A stretch of 13,416 nt of DNA from the NCBI GenBank assembly GCA_913054415.1, contig CAJXII010000024.1:1-13416 (forward strand). Direction: 5' to 3'. The translations under genes were made by a program, and so were the position numbers. This DNA comes from an uncultured Arcobacter sp. Its GTDB lineage: Bacteria > Campylobacterota > Campylobacteria > Campylobacterales > Arcobacteraceae. The notes beneath the pieces were generated by a model that was given only the letters and a program-made list of their open reading frames with translations, was not told the origin of the DNA and did no database searches. Below, in pieces: positions 1-8,148 of this stretch. Each line of letters opens with the position of its first letter. Position 1 is the stretch's first letter.

Positions 1-16
1 AACAATATATTAATAT

Positions 17-2623
17 TTATTTGACATCTACTACTATCTCATTGTTTTTAAGATCAAACTTAACAATACTATTTTCACCTATTTTATCTTCTAAAATCAT
101 ATCAGCTAAAGTATCTTCTACTATCTCATATAAAGCTCTTTTAAGAGGTCTTGCTCCATACACAGGATCAAATCCAGCATCTGCTATATATTGTTTTGCT
201 TCGTTAGTTATACTTAGAGTTATCCCTTTTGCTTCAACTTTTTTAGCGATATCTTCAAACATAATATCTACTATTTTTGTAATAGCTTCAATATTTAGTT
301 GTTCAAATATAACAATATCATCAAGTCTATTTAAAAACTCTGGTTTAAATCTAGTTTTTAACTCATTTAAAACTTCCTCTTTTCTTTTATCTTTATCATC
401 AATAGATATAATTTTACTACTTCCAATATTTGATGTAAGGATAATAATAGTATTTTTAAAATCAACTGTTACACCTTTGTTATCTGTTAATCTTCCATCA
501 TCAAGCACTTGCAATAGGACATTAAACACATCTGGATGTGCTTTTTCTATCTCATCAAAAAGTATTACACTATAAGGTTTTCTTCGCACCGCTTCTGTTA
601 GCTGACCACCCTCTTCATATCCTACATATCCAGGAGCTGCACCTGTAAGTCTTGTAACTGATACTTTCTCCATATATTCACTCATATCAAATCTAATCAA
701 TGCTTTTTCATCATCAAATAAAAATTTTGCCAATGTCTTAGCTGATTCAGTTTTACCAACACCAGTAGGCCCTAAAAACATAAAGCTTCCTATTGGTCTG
801 CTATCATCACTAAGTCCTGCTTTATTTCGTTTGATTGCACGGCTAATTGCTTTTAGTGCTTCATCTTGACCAATTACATCTTGTTTTAGAACATTTTCAA
901 CCTCTAAAATTCTTTGTTTTTCACTTGTTAGCATCTTATTTACAGGAATACCAGTCCATCTACTTACAATAGAAGCGATACTATCCTCATCTACATAGTT
1001 TTTGAGTAATGTGCCATTTTCTTGCATTTTAGCCCATTTTTCTTCATTTTCTTTGATCTTCTCTTCAAGTGCAGGGATCTCACCATACTCTATTTTTGCA
1101 GCTTCTTCAAATCTGCTCTCTTTTTTTGCTCTTTGTGCTTTTGTTTTTAGCTCATCAATTTGTATCTTAATCTCAGATATTGCATTGAATGTTGCTTTTT
1201 CATTCTCAAATTGTGATTCTAGATTTCTTTTCTTTTCGTTTAGATCGCTTAACTCTTTTTCAATCTCATCTAGTCTATCACTTGTAACTTTTTTTAGTCC
1301 AAGTTTTGTAGCAATAGTTGATTTTTCCATTTTAAGGGCTTCTTTTTCCACCTCTAAAGCAGATATCTCTCTTTTGATCTTACTTAAAACTGTAGGCTCT
1401 GATTCTATTTGCATCTTAAGTTCAGCGGCTGCTTCATCTATTAGATCTATTGCTTTATCTGGCAAAAATCTATCTGTAATATATCTATGACTTAGTTTTG
1501 CAGCACTTACTAATGCACTATCATTTATAGTTACATTGTGATGAGTTTCAAGTTTCTCTTTAATTCCTCGCAAAATTTGTAAAGCTTCATTGACACTTGG
1601 TTCATCTACATTGATTGGTTGAAATCTTCTTTGCATAGCTGCATCTTTTTCAAAATATTTTCTATACTCTTTAAGTGTTGTTGCTCCTATTGTGTGAAGT
1701 TCACCCCTTGCAAGTGCTGGTTTTAAAATATTTGCAGCATCCATACTTCCTTCAGATGCACCTGCTCCTATGATTGTATGGATCTCATCAATAAACAATA
1801 TAATATTTCCAGCTTTTTGCACCTCTTTGATTACTGCTTTTAATCTATCTTCAAACTCACCTCTATATTTTGCACCAGCTATTAAGGCACTCATATCTAA
1901 AGCTACAACTTTTTTATTTTGTAAGCTTGTAGGAACATCATGATTTACAATTCTTTGAGCTAACCCTTCAGCAATAGCAGTTTTACCAGTTCCAGGTTCC
2001 CCTAGTAAAATTGGATTGTTTTTTGTTTTTCTTATTAAAATTTGCATCATTCTTGTAAGTTGTTCATCTCTTCCAATTACAGGATCAAGTTTGCCATCAA
2101 GTGCTTGTTTATTTAGATCAATTCCATATTTTTCTAAAGCTTCAAGATTATCATCAGCTGTTTGTGAATCAACTTTTGCTCCACCTCTTATAATCTCTAG
2201 CTCTTTTTTAACTTCACTTAGATCTACATATTTACCTAGGACATCTTTAAATACTTTTGTTTGTAGATTTGCTATTATCCAAGTATCTACTGCTAAAAAG
2301 CTATCTCCCATACTTGCCATCAATCCACTTGCATTATTTAGACTATCAACTACATTTCTACTTATTTTTATATTCTCTTTTGATACTGTTGATGATGTAG
2401 GAAGTTTATTGGCTATACTTTTTGCTTCAAGTTCTATAGCTGTTTTATCCAAATTCATTTTGTTTAATAATTGATTTAAGACACTATTTGTATTTGTCAA
2501 AAGTCCCCACAAAAGATGAATAACTTCAACTTCACTATTTTTATTATGAAGAGCAAGACTTAGTCCTGACTCTATTGTTTCACTCATTTGGTTTGTTAAT
2601 TTTTCAAAAATATTATTACTCAT
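17..2623 (-). CDS. clpB: ATP-dependent disaggregase ClpB (Hsp104/ClpB chaperone)
   Basis: ClpB is a cytosolic hexameric AAA+ machine that works with DnaK/DnaJ/GrpE to pull polypeptides out of heat-induced aggregates. The 868-residue product is full length (E. coli ClpB is 857). Seen in order: a Clp N-domain (about 1-145); AAA1 with Walker A GEPGTGKTA (208-216), pore loop KYRGEFEDR (252-260), Walker B ILFIDE (275-280) and Arg finger region R332/R333; a long charged coiled-coil middle domain (about 405-535), which separates ClpB from ClpA/ClpC; AAA2 with Walker A GPTGVGKT (618-625), pore loop GYVGYEEGG (665-673), Walker B VILFDE (686-691) and sensor-2 GARPLKR (823-829). No ClpP-docking IGF/L loop was noticed, as expected for a disaggregase. 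The ATG is preceded by AAAAAAGGA at a normal distance. A separate promoter and a CIRCE operator lie directly upstream, so it is probably a monocistronic heat-shock gene. The call is very secure. Confidence 0.98.
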   Translation of the reverse strand: MSNNIFEKLTNQMSETIESGLSLALHNKNSEVEVIHLLWGLLTNTNSVLNQLLNKMNLDKTAIELEAKSIANKLPTSSTVSKENIKISRNVVDSLNNASGLMASMGDSFLAVDTWIIANLQTKVFKDVLGKYVDLSEVKKELEIIRGGAKVDSQTADDNLEALEKYGIDLNKQALDGKLDPVIGRDEQLTRMMQILIRKTKNNPILLGEPGTGKTAIAEGLAQRIVNHDVPTSLQNKKVVALDMSALIAGAKYRGEFEDRLKAVIKEVQKAGNIILFIDEIHTIIGAGASEGSMDAANILKPALARGELHTIGATTLKEYRKYFEKDAAMQRRFQPINVDEPSVNEALQILRGIKEKLETHHNVTINDSALVSAAKLSHRYITDRFLPDKAIDLIDEAAAELKMQIESEPTVLSKIKREISALEVEKEALKMEKSTIATKLGLKKVTSDRLDEIEKELSDLNEKKRNLESQFENEKATFNAISEIKIQIDELKTKAQRAKKESRFEEAAKIEYGEIPALEEKIKENEEKWAKMQENGTLLKNYVDEDSIASIVSRWTGIPVNKMLTSEKQRILEVENVLKQDVIGQDEALKAISRAIKRNKAGLSDDSRPIGSFMFLGPTGVGKTESAKTLAKFLFDDEKALIRFDMSEYMEKVSVTRLTGAAPGYVGYEEGGQLTEAVRRKPYSVILFDEIEKAHPDVFNVLLQVLDDGRLTDNKGVTVDFKNTIIILTSNIGSSKIISIDDKDKRKEEVLNELKTRFKPEFLNRLDDIVIFEQLNIEAITKIVDIMFEDIAKKVEAKGITLSITNEAKQYIADAGFDPVYGARPLKRALYEIVEDTLADMILEDKIGENSIVKFDLKNNEIVVDVK

Positions 2624-2644
2624 TTTAAAATCCTTTTTTATTAT

Positions 2645-2671
2645 TTAGCACTCTAAGTATTTAAGTGCTAA
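2645..2671 (-). promoter_or_regulatory. CIRCE operator (HrcA binding site) of clpB
   Basis: On the plus strand the element reads TTAGCACTC (2645-2653), nine spacer bases, then AAGTGCTAA (2663-2671). This matches the CIRCE consensus TTAGCACTC-N9-GAGTGCTAA at 17 of 18 arm positions, the one difference being A for G at 2663. It starts 4 nt downstream of the clpB -10 box and would cover the transcription start and early leader, the usual position for HrcA repression. Inference: HrcA represses clpB and heat shock relieves it. hrcA itself is not in this window. Confidence 0.93.
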
Positions 2672-2675
2672 TGAA

Positions 2676-2704
2676 ATTATAGCACTTTAGTCTATCTTTG
2701 TCAA
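2676..2704 (-). promoter_or_regulatory. Consensus sigma-70 promoter of clpB
   Basis: On the minus strand a perfect TTGACA (plus 2699-2704) is followed by exactly 17 nt and a perfect TATAAT (plus 2676-2681). The predicted start near 2669 lies inside the CIRCE element and gives a leader of about 45 nt before the clpB ATG. The promoter sits in the 110-nt gap after the DUF2461 stop codon. No hairpin terminator is visible in that gap, so some read-through from the upstream genes into clpB is possible. Confidence 0.9.
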
Positions 2705-2733
2705 GTCTTGAAAAAAGATTTTTAAAATTTAGA

Positions 2734-3426
2734 TTATTTTTTTGCTGAAATAGTCATATCATAAAGCCAAAAATACAACTCTTTCATATTATCATATATC
2801 TGAAATGATCTAGTAGCTAAATCAAAACTAAAAAAGGCATCATCAATATCAAAAGTTTGATAACCATACATAGCACCATACAGAGCTAGATAAATATATT
2901 TATCATCTTTGTCAAATCCTTTTGGCAATCTTTTATATTTAGGCTCAACTATATTATATCCTTTTGATTTAATATCCTCTAAAATATGATGTAGTTGCAC
3001 TCTTTTTGTTTCGTTTTTGATATACTCTCTATATGTAGCTAAAAGTTCAGGTTTAAAGTTTCTAATACCTGTTGCTATAAAATATTGATCTTTATCAAAA
3101 TGCAAATAAAAGCTACTACTTTGCATCCTATGGGTATTGCCTTTATAAAATATCATACCTATTTTACTTTTTATGGGTGTTTTATCTTTGCGAAATCTTA
3201 CATCAGCATATATCTTAAATAAACTTTTACCAACTTTTGGTTCAAAGTTAATATTTGGATCTATAATTTGCAAAGTTTCACCCATCTCACATACAAAAGC
3301 CTCTGTTGGTTTTCTTATCTCATTTTCCCATATATATCTATGATCTTCAAACCAAACTTTTGTATTGTTGTTTTTAAGATCTTTTAAAAACTCTATTGTT
3401 TTTTTGGTAAAACCGTTAAACTGCAT
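2734..3426 (-). CDS. DUF2461 family protein (TIGR02453-like), function unknown
   Basis: This is a 230-residue soluble protein with no signal peptide or membrane segment. The family pattern is visible: an N-terminal F-x-GF with FLKDLKNNNTKVWFEDHR (about 13-30), the hallmark IYADVRFRKDKTPIKSKIGM (72-91), and SSSFYLHFDKDQYFIATGI (103-121). Length and motif order fit DUF2461, a widespread family without an established biochemical role that I know of. The usual family Arg-Asp pair before VRF appears here as Ala-Asp. The ATG lies inside the 3' end of the pepD gene (11-nt overlap) and has only a weak AAGA-type ribosome site. This suggests translational coupling as the last gene of the ccsBA-pepD-DUF2461 unit. 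No function can be assigned from the sequence. Confidence 0.85.
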   Translation of the reverse strand: MQFNGFTKKTIEFLKDLKNNNTKVWFEDHRYIWENEIRKPTEAFVCEMGETLQIIDPNINFEPKVGKSLFKIYADVRFRKDKTPIKSKIGMIFYKGNTHRMQSSSFYLHFDKDQYFIATGIRNFKPELLATYREYIKNETKRVQLHHILEDIKSKGYNIVEPKYKRLPKGFDKDDKYIYLALYGAMYGYQTFDIDDAFFSFDLATRSFQIYDNMKELYFWLYDMTISAKK

Positions 3427-4696
3427 TTGCTATATCTTGGATTATTTTATATATATTATCTATAGAACTTATCTCACACTTTTCATTATTTGAGTGCGGA
3501 AAATATATATTTGGACCTATTGAACATATTTGAATATTAGGATATTTATCTTTAAAAATAGCACACTCTAGCCCAGCATGTATAGCTTCTAGTTTTACAG
3601 ATGGATTATGTTTTTTATATATATCTAAAACTTTTGTCGTAAAATCATTATGCATAGGTTTCCAAGCTGGATATTTTCCACTTGTAGTTACTTCAAAACC
3701 AAAATAATCTAACAATACAGTAGTCTCTTTTGTTAATATTTGTAGCTCATCATTATCCATACTTCTAGCACTTAATTCAATTTTTACTGCATCATAATTT
3801 GTAGATATTATAGCTAGATTGATAGAGCTTAAAACTACATTTAGTTCATTGTCATATCCACGAACACCATTTGAAAATATATATAAAAAATCTAAAATCT
3901 TTGGATCTAGTTTTTTGTAGTGTTGAGTTTTAGTATCGATTTTAGATATTGTAATATTAGGATTTGTTGTTGCTATAGGATTACTAGAAGCTATAATTGC
4001 CTTAGCACTTTTTGGTATAGAGTTTATCCTTTGACCACCATTTATATCTAGTATATCAACATCATACTCTTTTATAGTTTGAGCCAATAATTTTATAGCA
4101 TTTGGTATATTTTTGTCTATATCAACTCCACTATGCCCACCATCAAGATTATCTACTACTATTTCGTATAGATCTTTTTGATTATTTGGTATTAGTTGCG
4201 AATTATTATTTGTAGCAAATATATCTATACCACCAGCACAACCTATACATATTGAGCCCTCTTCTTCACTATCAAGATTTAACATATATGATGAATGAAG
4301 TGACAAGTTAATATTGTTTGCCCCTATTAAACCTATCTCCTCATCACAAGTAAATAAAAATTCACAATCATAACCATCTTGCATCATAGCCAACATATAG
4401 GCACACCCTATACCATTATCAGCTCCAAGTGTAGAATCTTTTGCTTTTAGATATCCATCATCTTCTATAATTATAGGGATTTTTCCATCTTCTAAACAAA
4501 CTATATCATAATGTGATTGCAAACATAAAGTTGCTTGAGTATTCTCTTTATGGCATAAAATATTATTTGCCAAATCTACTGTGCAAATATAATTATATTG
4601 TGAAGAAAATTGTTGAATAAACTCTATAAAAGGTTGATGAGTTCCACTACATCTTGGAATTGATGTAATGGTTTTAAAAAGTTCTATTATTCTCAT
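3416..4696 (-). CDS. pepD: Aminoacyl-histidine dipeptidase / cytosol non-specific dipeptidase (M20C)
   Basis: PepD-type zinc dipeptidases hydrolyse a broad range of unblocked dipeptides, including Xaa-His, in the cytosol. M20 metal and catalytic residues are in order: SHYDIV with H62 and D64, TLGADNGIG with bridging D93, CDEEIGLIGA with E119/E120 (general base and ligand), NLDSEEEG with D142, and a late H401 in YFPHSNNE. The sequences around D93 and CAGGID (153-158) are characteristic of PepD rather than of ArgE, DapE or PepT. At 426 residues it is shorter than E. coli PepD (485) but keeps both the catalytic and the lid/dimerisation parts. The ATG follows the ccsBA stop codon by 2 nt and lacks a good Shine-Dalgarno, so translation is probably coupled to ccsBA. 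The role is likely peptide scavenging. The exact substrate range cannot be read from sequence. Confidence 0.92.
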   Translation of the reverse strand: MRIIELFKTITSIPRCSGTHQPFIEFIQQFSSQYNYICTVDLANNILCHKENTQATLCLQSHYDIVCLEDGKIPIIIEDDGYLKAKDSTLGADNGIGCAYMLAMMQDGYDCEFLFTCDEEIGLIGANNINLSLHSSYMLNLDSEEEGSICIGCAGGIDIFATNNNSQLIPNNQKDLYEIVVDNLDGGHSGVDIDKNIPNAIKLLAQTIKEYDVDILDINGGQRINSIPKSAKAIIASSNPIATTNPNITISKIDTKTQHYKKLDPKILDFLYIFSNGVRGYDNELNVVLSSINLAIISTNYDAVKIELSARSMDNDELQILTKETTVLLDYFGFEVTTSGKYPAWKPMHNDFTTKVLDIYKKHNPSVKLEAIHAGLECAIFKDKYPNIQICSIGPNIYFPHSNNEKCEISSIDNIYKIIQDIANAV

Positions 4697-4698
4697 AA

Positions 4699-7401
4699 TT
4701 AAACTTTTAGTTTAGCTAGATTCCTTTTTCTACTTGCTAAAGCGATCACTATAAATACTGTTGATGTTGAGATATATACCCACATAGGAATTGGCACAGG
4801 ATCTCCTGTAGCATAAGAGTGCATACCACTTAGATAAAAATTCACTCCAAAATATGTCATCAATATACTAAAAAATGCAACTGTTGATGTAGCAGATAGT
4901 ATAAAAGGTGTGTTCCATTTTGGCACCAATCTTAAATGTATCACAAAAGCATATACAATAATAGATACCCAAGCCCATGTCTCTTTTGGATCCCATCCCC
5001 AATATCTTCCCCAAGATTCATTTGCCCAAACTCCACCTATGAAGTTTCCAACTACAAGCATAGCAATACCTATAATTAAAGCTGCTTCATTTATAGCAGT
5101 AATTTGATTTATAGTCTTATCTATATTTGGTTTGTTTGGATCTCTAAATATAAAAAGTAACATAGACATAAATCCAAGCATAGCACCAAGTCCTAAAAAT
5201 CCATAACTACCAGTGATAATAGATACATGAATAGTAAGCCAATAAGATTTCAACACAGGCACAAGATTTGTGATCTGTGGATCTATCCCGCTTAAATGTG
5301 CTGTGAACATAAAAATACCAGCCATCACAACAGTAGCACTTAGTGCCATTAATGATTTTCTAAAGAAAATAATACCAGCAAACATTGTGCTCCATGCAAT
5401 ATAAACTAATGACTCATAAGTATTACTCCAAGGAGCATGCCCACTTATATACCATCTCATACCCATACCAAAAGTCTGAGCAGCAAATAATAGTGCAAGT
5501 ATTATAAAAAATACTGTATTGATCTTGTTTGATTGAAAATTTTTATTAAATACAGTTAAAAATGCTACAAAAAACATAATCAAACCAAGCAATACATAAG
5601 CTAGTGTAATTTTTGGAAAAATATCCAATTTGTTAAACAATATCTCATTATCTATCTTACTTTGTGAAGGGATAATATTAGCACCAATTTTTCTTTGGTA
5701 TAACGATATTAAATCTATAGCTTTATTAGCTTTTTGATAATCTGAATGTGCTAAACTATCTATAAGACCACCTATCATAGTTTGAACATACTCTTTTTGT
5801 TGTTTTGGAAATGTTTGAATAGCTTCCAATGGATTATACCATTTATGAGATGGATCATTAACTTTTGGGAATATTTTAAATATATCTCCATAATACACCA
5901 TATAAGCTATATTTAGTCTTTCATCTACTTTGATTAGATCGTTTTCAAAAGTTCCTCTTTTGTTTGGTGGGGTTGCATTAGCTTTTTCTACATATTTTTT
6001 CAAAAGATATTGATCCCCTTTAAAAGCTTCTGAAAAAGCTATAAGTTTTCTATCTTTTGATATACCTAAAAGTTTTTTTAATTTAGGTGTTCTAATAGAT
6101 ATCATTTTTACATCTCTCCAGATAGTTGGACGAGCTAACATTCCCATAACAACTTGATTGGCATTCATACCCATCAATGAGCTTTTTCTACTTAGTTTAT
6201 GTAGAATATTTATATCCAAACTATCAAGAGGTTGCATCCTTCCCATACCACCTTGATTGACAAGTTTGCTAAATTTTATAGCAGTTTGTAAAGAATCTTT
6301 TTTATAACTATTAAGATAATCAACAGTACTATTGATATTTGTTTGTGCATTTAGATTTGTATTTATAAATATAGAAAATAAAGCTACTAATATTAATGAG
6401 TTATATTGTTTTATATATCTAGTTAATTTCATAAATCTTGATTTTTTATCAAACATATTCATCAAAAGTCCTATTGCTAACATCAGATACCCTATATATG
6501 TTGGCCATTTTCCTGGATCATTATTTACAGACAATATAGTTCCTTTTTCATCTTGATCATAAGAGCTTTGATAAAACCTATAAGTGCCATATTTTAAGAT
6601 ATGATTCATATATATTCTAAAATCAAATTTTTTATGATTTGCTTTATCTATTAGAGTAACTTCACTAGCATACGAAGATGGTGCCATACTTCCTGGATAA
6701 CGCTCAAGTTGGAAATCTCTTAATTTAATCTCAAAAGGCAATGTTAAAGATTTTGATCCATATTCCATATAAACTTTTAGTTTACCAAAATTGATTTGAC
6801 TACCTACACCTTTCATACCTCTTTGCCCAATAAGTTTTACAACTTTTGTTACCCCATTATATGTAACATTAGCATTTACTATACTCATTTCGGCATTACC
6901 TTTTTTTGAATGTATATAGCTATTTGAACTGATATTTAAAGATTTGCCATCAAATTTTATAGTATAGTTGTAGTTGTTAGATCCTATTGCACTAAAGTTT
7001 TTTTGATACTCTTTATAATAAATTTGACCATTGTCTATAATAGTTACTTGAAGATAAGGCTCTAGTGAGATCATTTTATTAGTAGTTTGCCCTTCTCTTA
7101 TATGCATAATACCTTCAAATCCTACATATCTAGTAAGTGCAGCACCCAAAAGTATCATCACAAAAGATGCATGAAATATAAATTTTGCACTATTTTTCCA
7201 CATCTTATGTCGAACCATAATACCTATTAGATTGATTATTGACAAAGACATAGTGATCTCATACCAAATATTGTTATATACTAAAACTCTTGCTGTTTGA
7301 GTTCCGTAATCATTTTCTATAAATGTTCCAACAGCTGCACCTGCTGCTAATAAAAAGAACAAAAATAACATCATCTTATACGAAAAAAGTATTTTTTTCA
7401 C
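4699..7401 (-). CDS. ccsBA: Fused System II cytochrome c synthase CcsBA (ResB-CcsA)
   Basis: This inner-membrane protein exports haem and attaches it to CXXCH motifs of apocytochromes c outside the membrane. The N-terminal CcsB/ResB part has three helices (about 8-27, 45-64, 72-91), a large extracytoplasmic domain and further helices (about 296-315, 333-350). A periplasmic linker (about 355-590) precedes the CcsA part with about eight helices and the WWD haem-handling motif (WANESWGRYWGWDPKETWAW, 792-811). Likely haem-ligand histidines are H77, H725, H822 and H861. The spacings 725-822-861 equal those I recall for H761, H858 and H897 of Helicobacter hepaticus CcsBA. The start is GTG: it follows CAAGGAT at a good distance, and an in-frame TAA lies six codons upstream with no other start between. 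The 900 residues are on the short side for epsilonproteobacterial fusions. It heads the unit with pepD and DUF2461. It could be a general or a specialised (NrfI-like) synthase; sequence alone does not decide. Confidence 0.95.
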   Translation of the reverse strand: MKKILFSYKMMLFLFFLLAAGAAVGTFIENDYGTQTARVLVYNNIWYEITMSLSIINLIGIMVRHKMWKNSAKFIFHASFVMILLGAALTRYVGFEGIMHIREGQTTNKMISLEPYLQVTIIDNGQIYYKEYQKNFSAIGSNNYNYTIKFDGKSLNISSNSYIHSKKGNAEMSIVNANVTYNGVTKVVKLIGQRGMKGVGSQINFGKLKVYMEYGSKSLTLPFEIKLRDFQLERYPGSMAPSSYASEVTLIDKANHKKFDFRIYMNHILKYGTYRFYQSSYDQDEKGTILSVNNDPGKWPTYIGYLMLAIGLLMNMFDKKSRFMKLTRYIKQYNSLILVALFSIFINTNLNAQTNINSTVDYLNSYKKDSLQTAIKFSKLVNQGGMGRMQPLDSLDINILHKLSRKSSLMGMNANQVVMGMLARPTIWRDVKMISIRTPKLKKLLGISKDRKLIAFSEAFKGDQYLLKKYVEKANATPPNKRGTFENDLIKVDERLNIAYMVYYGDIFKIFPKVNDPSHKWYNPLEAIQTFPKQQKEYVQTMIGGLIDSLAHSDYQKANKAIDLISLYQRKIGANIIPSQSKIDNEILFNKLDIFPKITLAYVLLGLIMFFVAFLTVFNKNFQSNKINTVFFIILALLFAAQTFGMGMRWYISGHAPWSNTYESLVYIAWSTMFAGIIFFRKSLMALSATVVMAGIFMFTAHLSGIDPQITNLVPVLKSYWLTIHVSIITGSYGFLGLGAMLGFMSMLLFIFRDPNKPNIDKTINQITAINEAALIIGIAMLVVGNFIGGVWANESWGRYWGWDPKETWAWVSIIVYAFVIHLRLVPKWNTPFILSATSTVAFFSILMTYFGVNFYLSGMHSYATGDPVPIPMWVYISTSTVFIVIALASRKRNLAKLKV

Positions 7402-7432
7402 TAAATATCCTTGATTTTAAAATGTAAATTTG

Positions 7433-7438
7433 ATTATA
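7433..7438 (-). promoter_or_regulatory. Putative -10 box for ccsBA
   Basis: On the minus strand TATAAT preceded by a TTTGG stretch lies 31 nt before the ccsBA GTG. It would give a leader of about 25 nt with a good ribosome site. No convincing -35 hexamer is present at 16-18 nt, which is common for housekeeping promoters in Campylobacterota. This is an inference from one hexamer and its position. Confidence 0.5.
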
Positions 7439-7511
7439 CCAAATAGAAGTAGTATTATTCCTAAAAGTTATATTGTATATTATAGAGTATATTAATTAGT
7501 TACTATCTATA

Positions 7512-7531
7512 AAGAGTAATTAAGAGTTATT
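7512..7531. repeat. Tandem 10-nt repeat upstream of ccsBA
   Basis: AAGAGTAATT (7512-7521) is followed directly by AAGAGTTATT (7522-7531), a 9/10 match at about one helical turn. It lies about 75 nt upstream of the ccsBA -10 box and just beyond the fumarase terminator. It could be a pair of activator half-sites or chance in an AT-rich spacer. The rest of the 174-nt spacer (7402-7575) shows nothing further beyond the -10 box and terminator. Confidence 0.3.
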
Positions 7532-7538
7532 GATATAA

Positions 7539-7568
7539 TAATAAAAATAGGAAAACCTATTTTTATTA
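7539..7568 (-). terminator. Rho-independent terminator after the mdh-fumarase operon
   Basis: A perfect 13-bp stem (7539-7551 with 7556-7568) closes on an AAAA loop. The GC pairs (AGG/CCT) sit next to the loop, and a T-rich 3' arm is seen on the minus strand. It starts 8 nt after the fumarase beta stop codon. The A/T-rich arms on both sides could let it work in both directions. It separates the TCA genes from ccsBA. Confidence 0.85.
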
Positions 7569-7575
7569 AATTAGA

Positions 7576-8133
7576 TTATTTTACTTCGTATTGCTCTCTA
7601 CCCATTTGGTATAAGTCGTTACCATAAGTATCATTGATTACAGTTACAGGAAAATCTTTTACTGTTATTTTTCTAACAGCTTCTGGTCCTAATTCTGGGT
7701 AAGCTATCACTTCTGCACTTGTTATTTTTTTACCTAACAATGCTCCAGCACCACCTGTAGCACCAAAATAAATACCACCATACTCTTTACAAGCATCTTT
7801 TACCTCTTGTGATCTTTTACCTTTACCTATCATACCTAAGCTACCATGTTTAAGCATAGTAGGACTATAACTATCCATTCTATAAGATGTTGTTGGCCCT
7901 GCACTTCCTATTGGATCTCCTGGTTTTGGAGGTGTTGGTCCTACAAAATAGATCACTGAACCTTCTAGATCAAAAGGTAACTCTTCTCCTGCTTCTATTA
8001 GATCAACCAATTTTTTATGTGCAGCATCTCTTGCAGTGTAGATTGTTCCGTTTAGATATACAATATCTCCTGCTTTTAATTCTCTTGTTTGCTCTTGTGT
8101 AAGAGGTGTTGTTAAATTATAAGTTTTACTCAT
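7576..8133 (-). CDS. Class I fumarate hydratase, beta (C-terminal) subunit
   Basis: This is the smaller subunit of the two-subunit, oxygen-sensitive [4Fe-4S] fumarase that interconverts fumarate and L-malate in the cytosol. The 185-residue product corresponds to the C-terminal swivelling domain of single-chain FumA/FumB. Visible motifs are TARDAAHKKL (33-42), the FVGPTPPKPG and GPTTSYRMD segments that supply carboxylate-binding and catalytic residues, KGKRS, and YGGIYFGATGGAGALLGK. No cluster cysteines are expected in this half. The start follows a good AAAGGGA site. The gene lies 15 nt after the alpha subunit and ends the operon at a strong terminator. L-tartrate dehydratase beta (TtdB) is a close relative, but the malate dehydrogenase neighbours favour fumarase. 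The symbols fumA/fumB or ttdA/ttdB are used inconsistently for split enzymes, so none is given. Confidence 0.93.
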   Translation of the reverse strand: MSKTYNLTTPLTQEQTRELKAGDIVYLNGTIYTARDAAHKKLVDLIEAGEELPFDLEGSVIYFVGPTPPKPGDPIGSAGPTTSYRMDSYSPTMLKHGSLGMIGKGKRSQEVKDACKEYGGIYFGATGGAGALLGKKITSAEVIAYPELGPEAVRKITVKDFPVTVINDTYGNDLYQMGREQYEVK

Positions 8134-8148
8134 TGTTATCCCTTTAAA

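Noticed and set aside
21..575. Open plus-strand reading frames inside clpB and other genes (also 1002-1490, 2016-2474, 7887-8102, 8309-8608)
   Set aside because: They are antisense to strongly conserved genes and their translations are low-complexity Ser/Leu/Ile/Phe strings with no family motif. They are shadows of AT-rich coding DNA.
2701..2711. TCAAG-T-CTTGA palindrome next to the clpB -35 box, considered as an HspR HAIR operator
   Set aside because: HAIR is CTTGAGT-N7-ACTCAAG. Here the half-sites are everted with a 1-nt spacer, and the longer arms are absent. Part of the match is simply the TTGACA hexamer.
2690..2733. A terminator after the DUF2461 gene
   Set aside because: Only A/T runs and a 5-bp palindrome are present. 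No stem-loop followed by a T-tract can be drawn on the minus strand.
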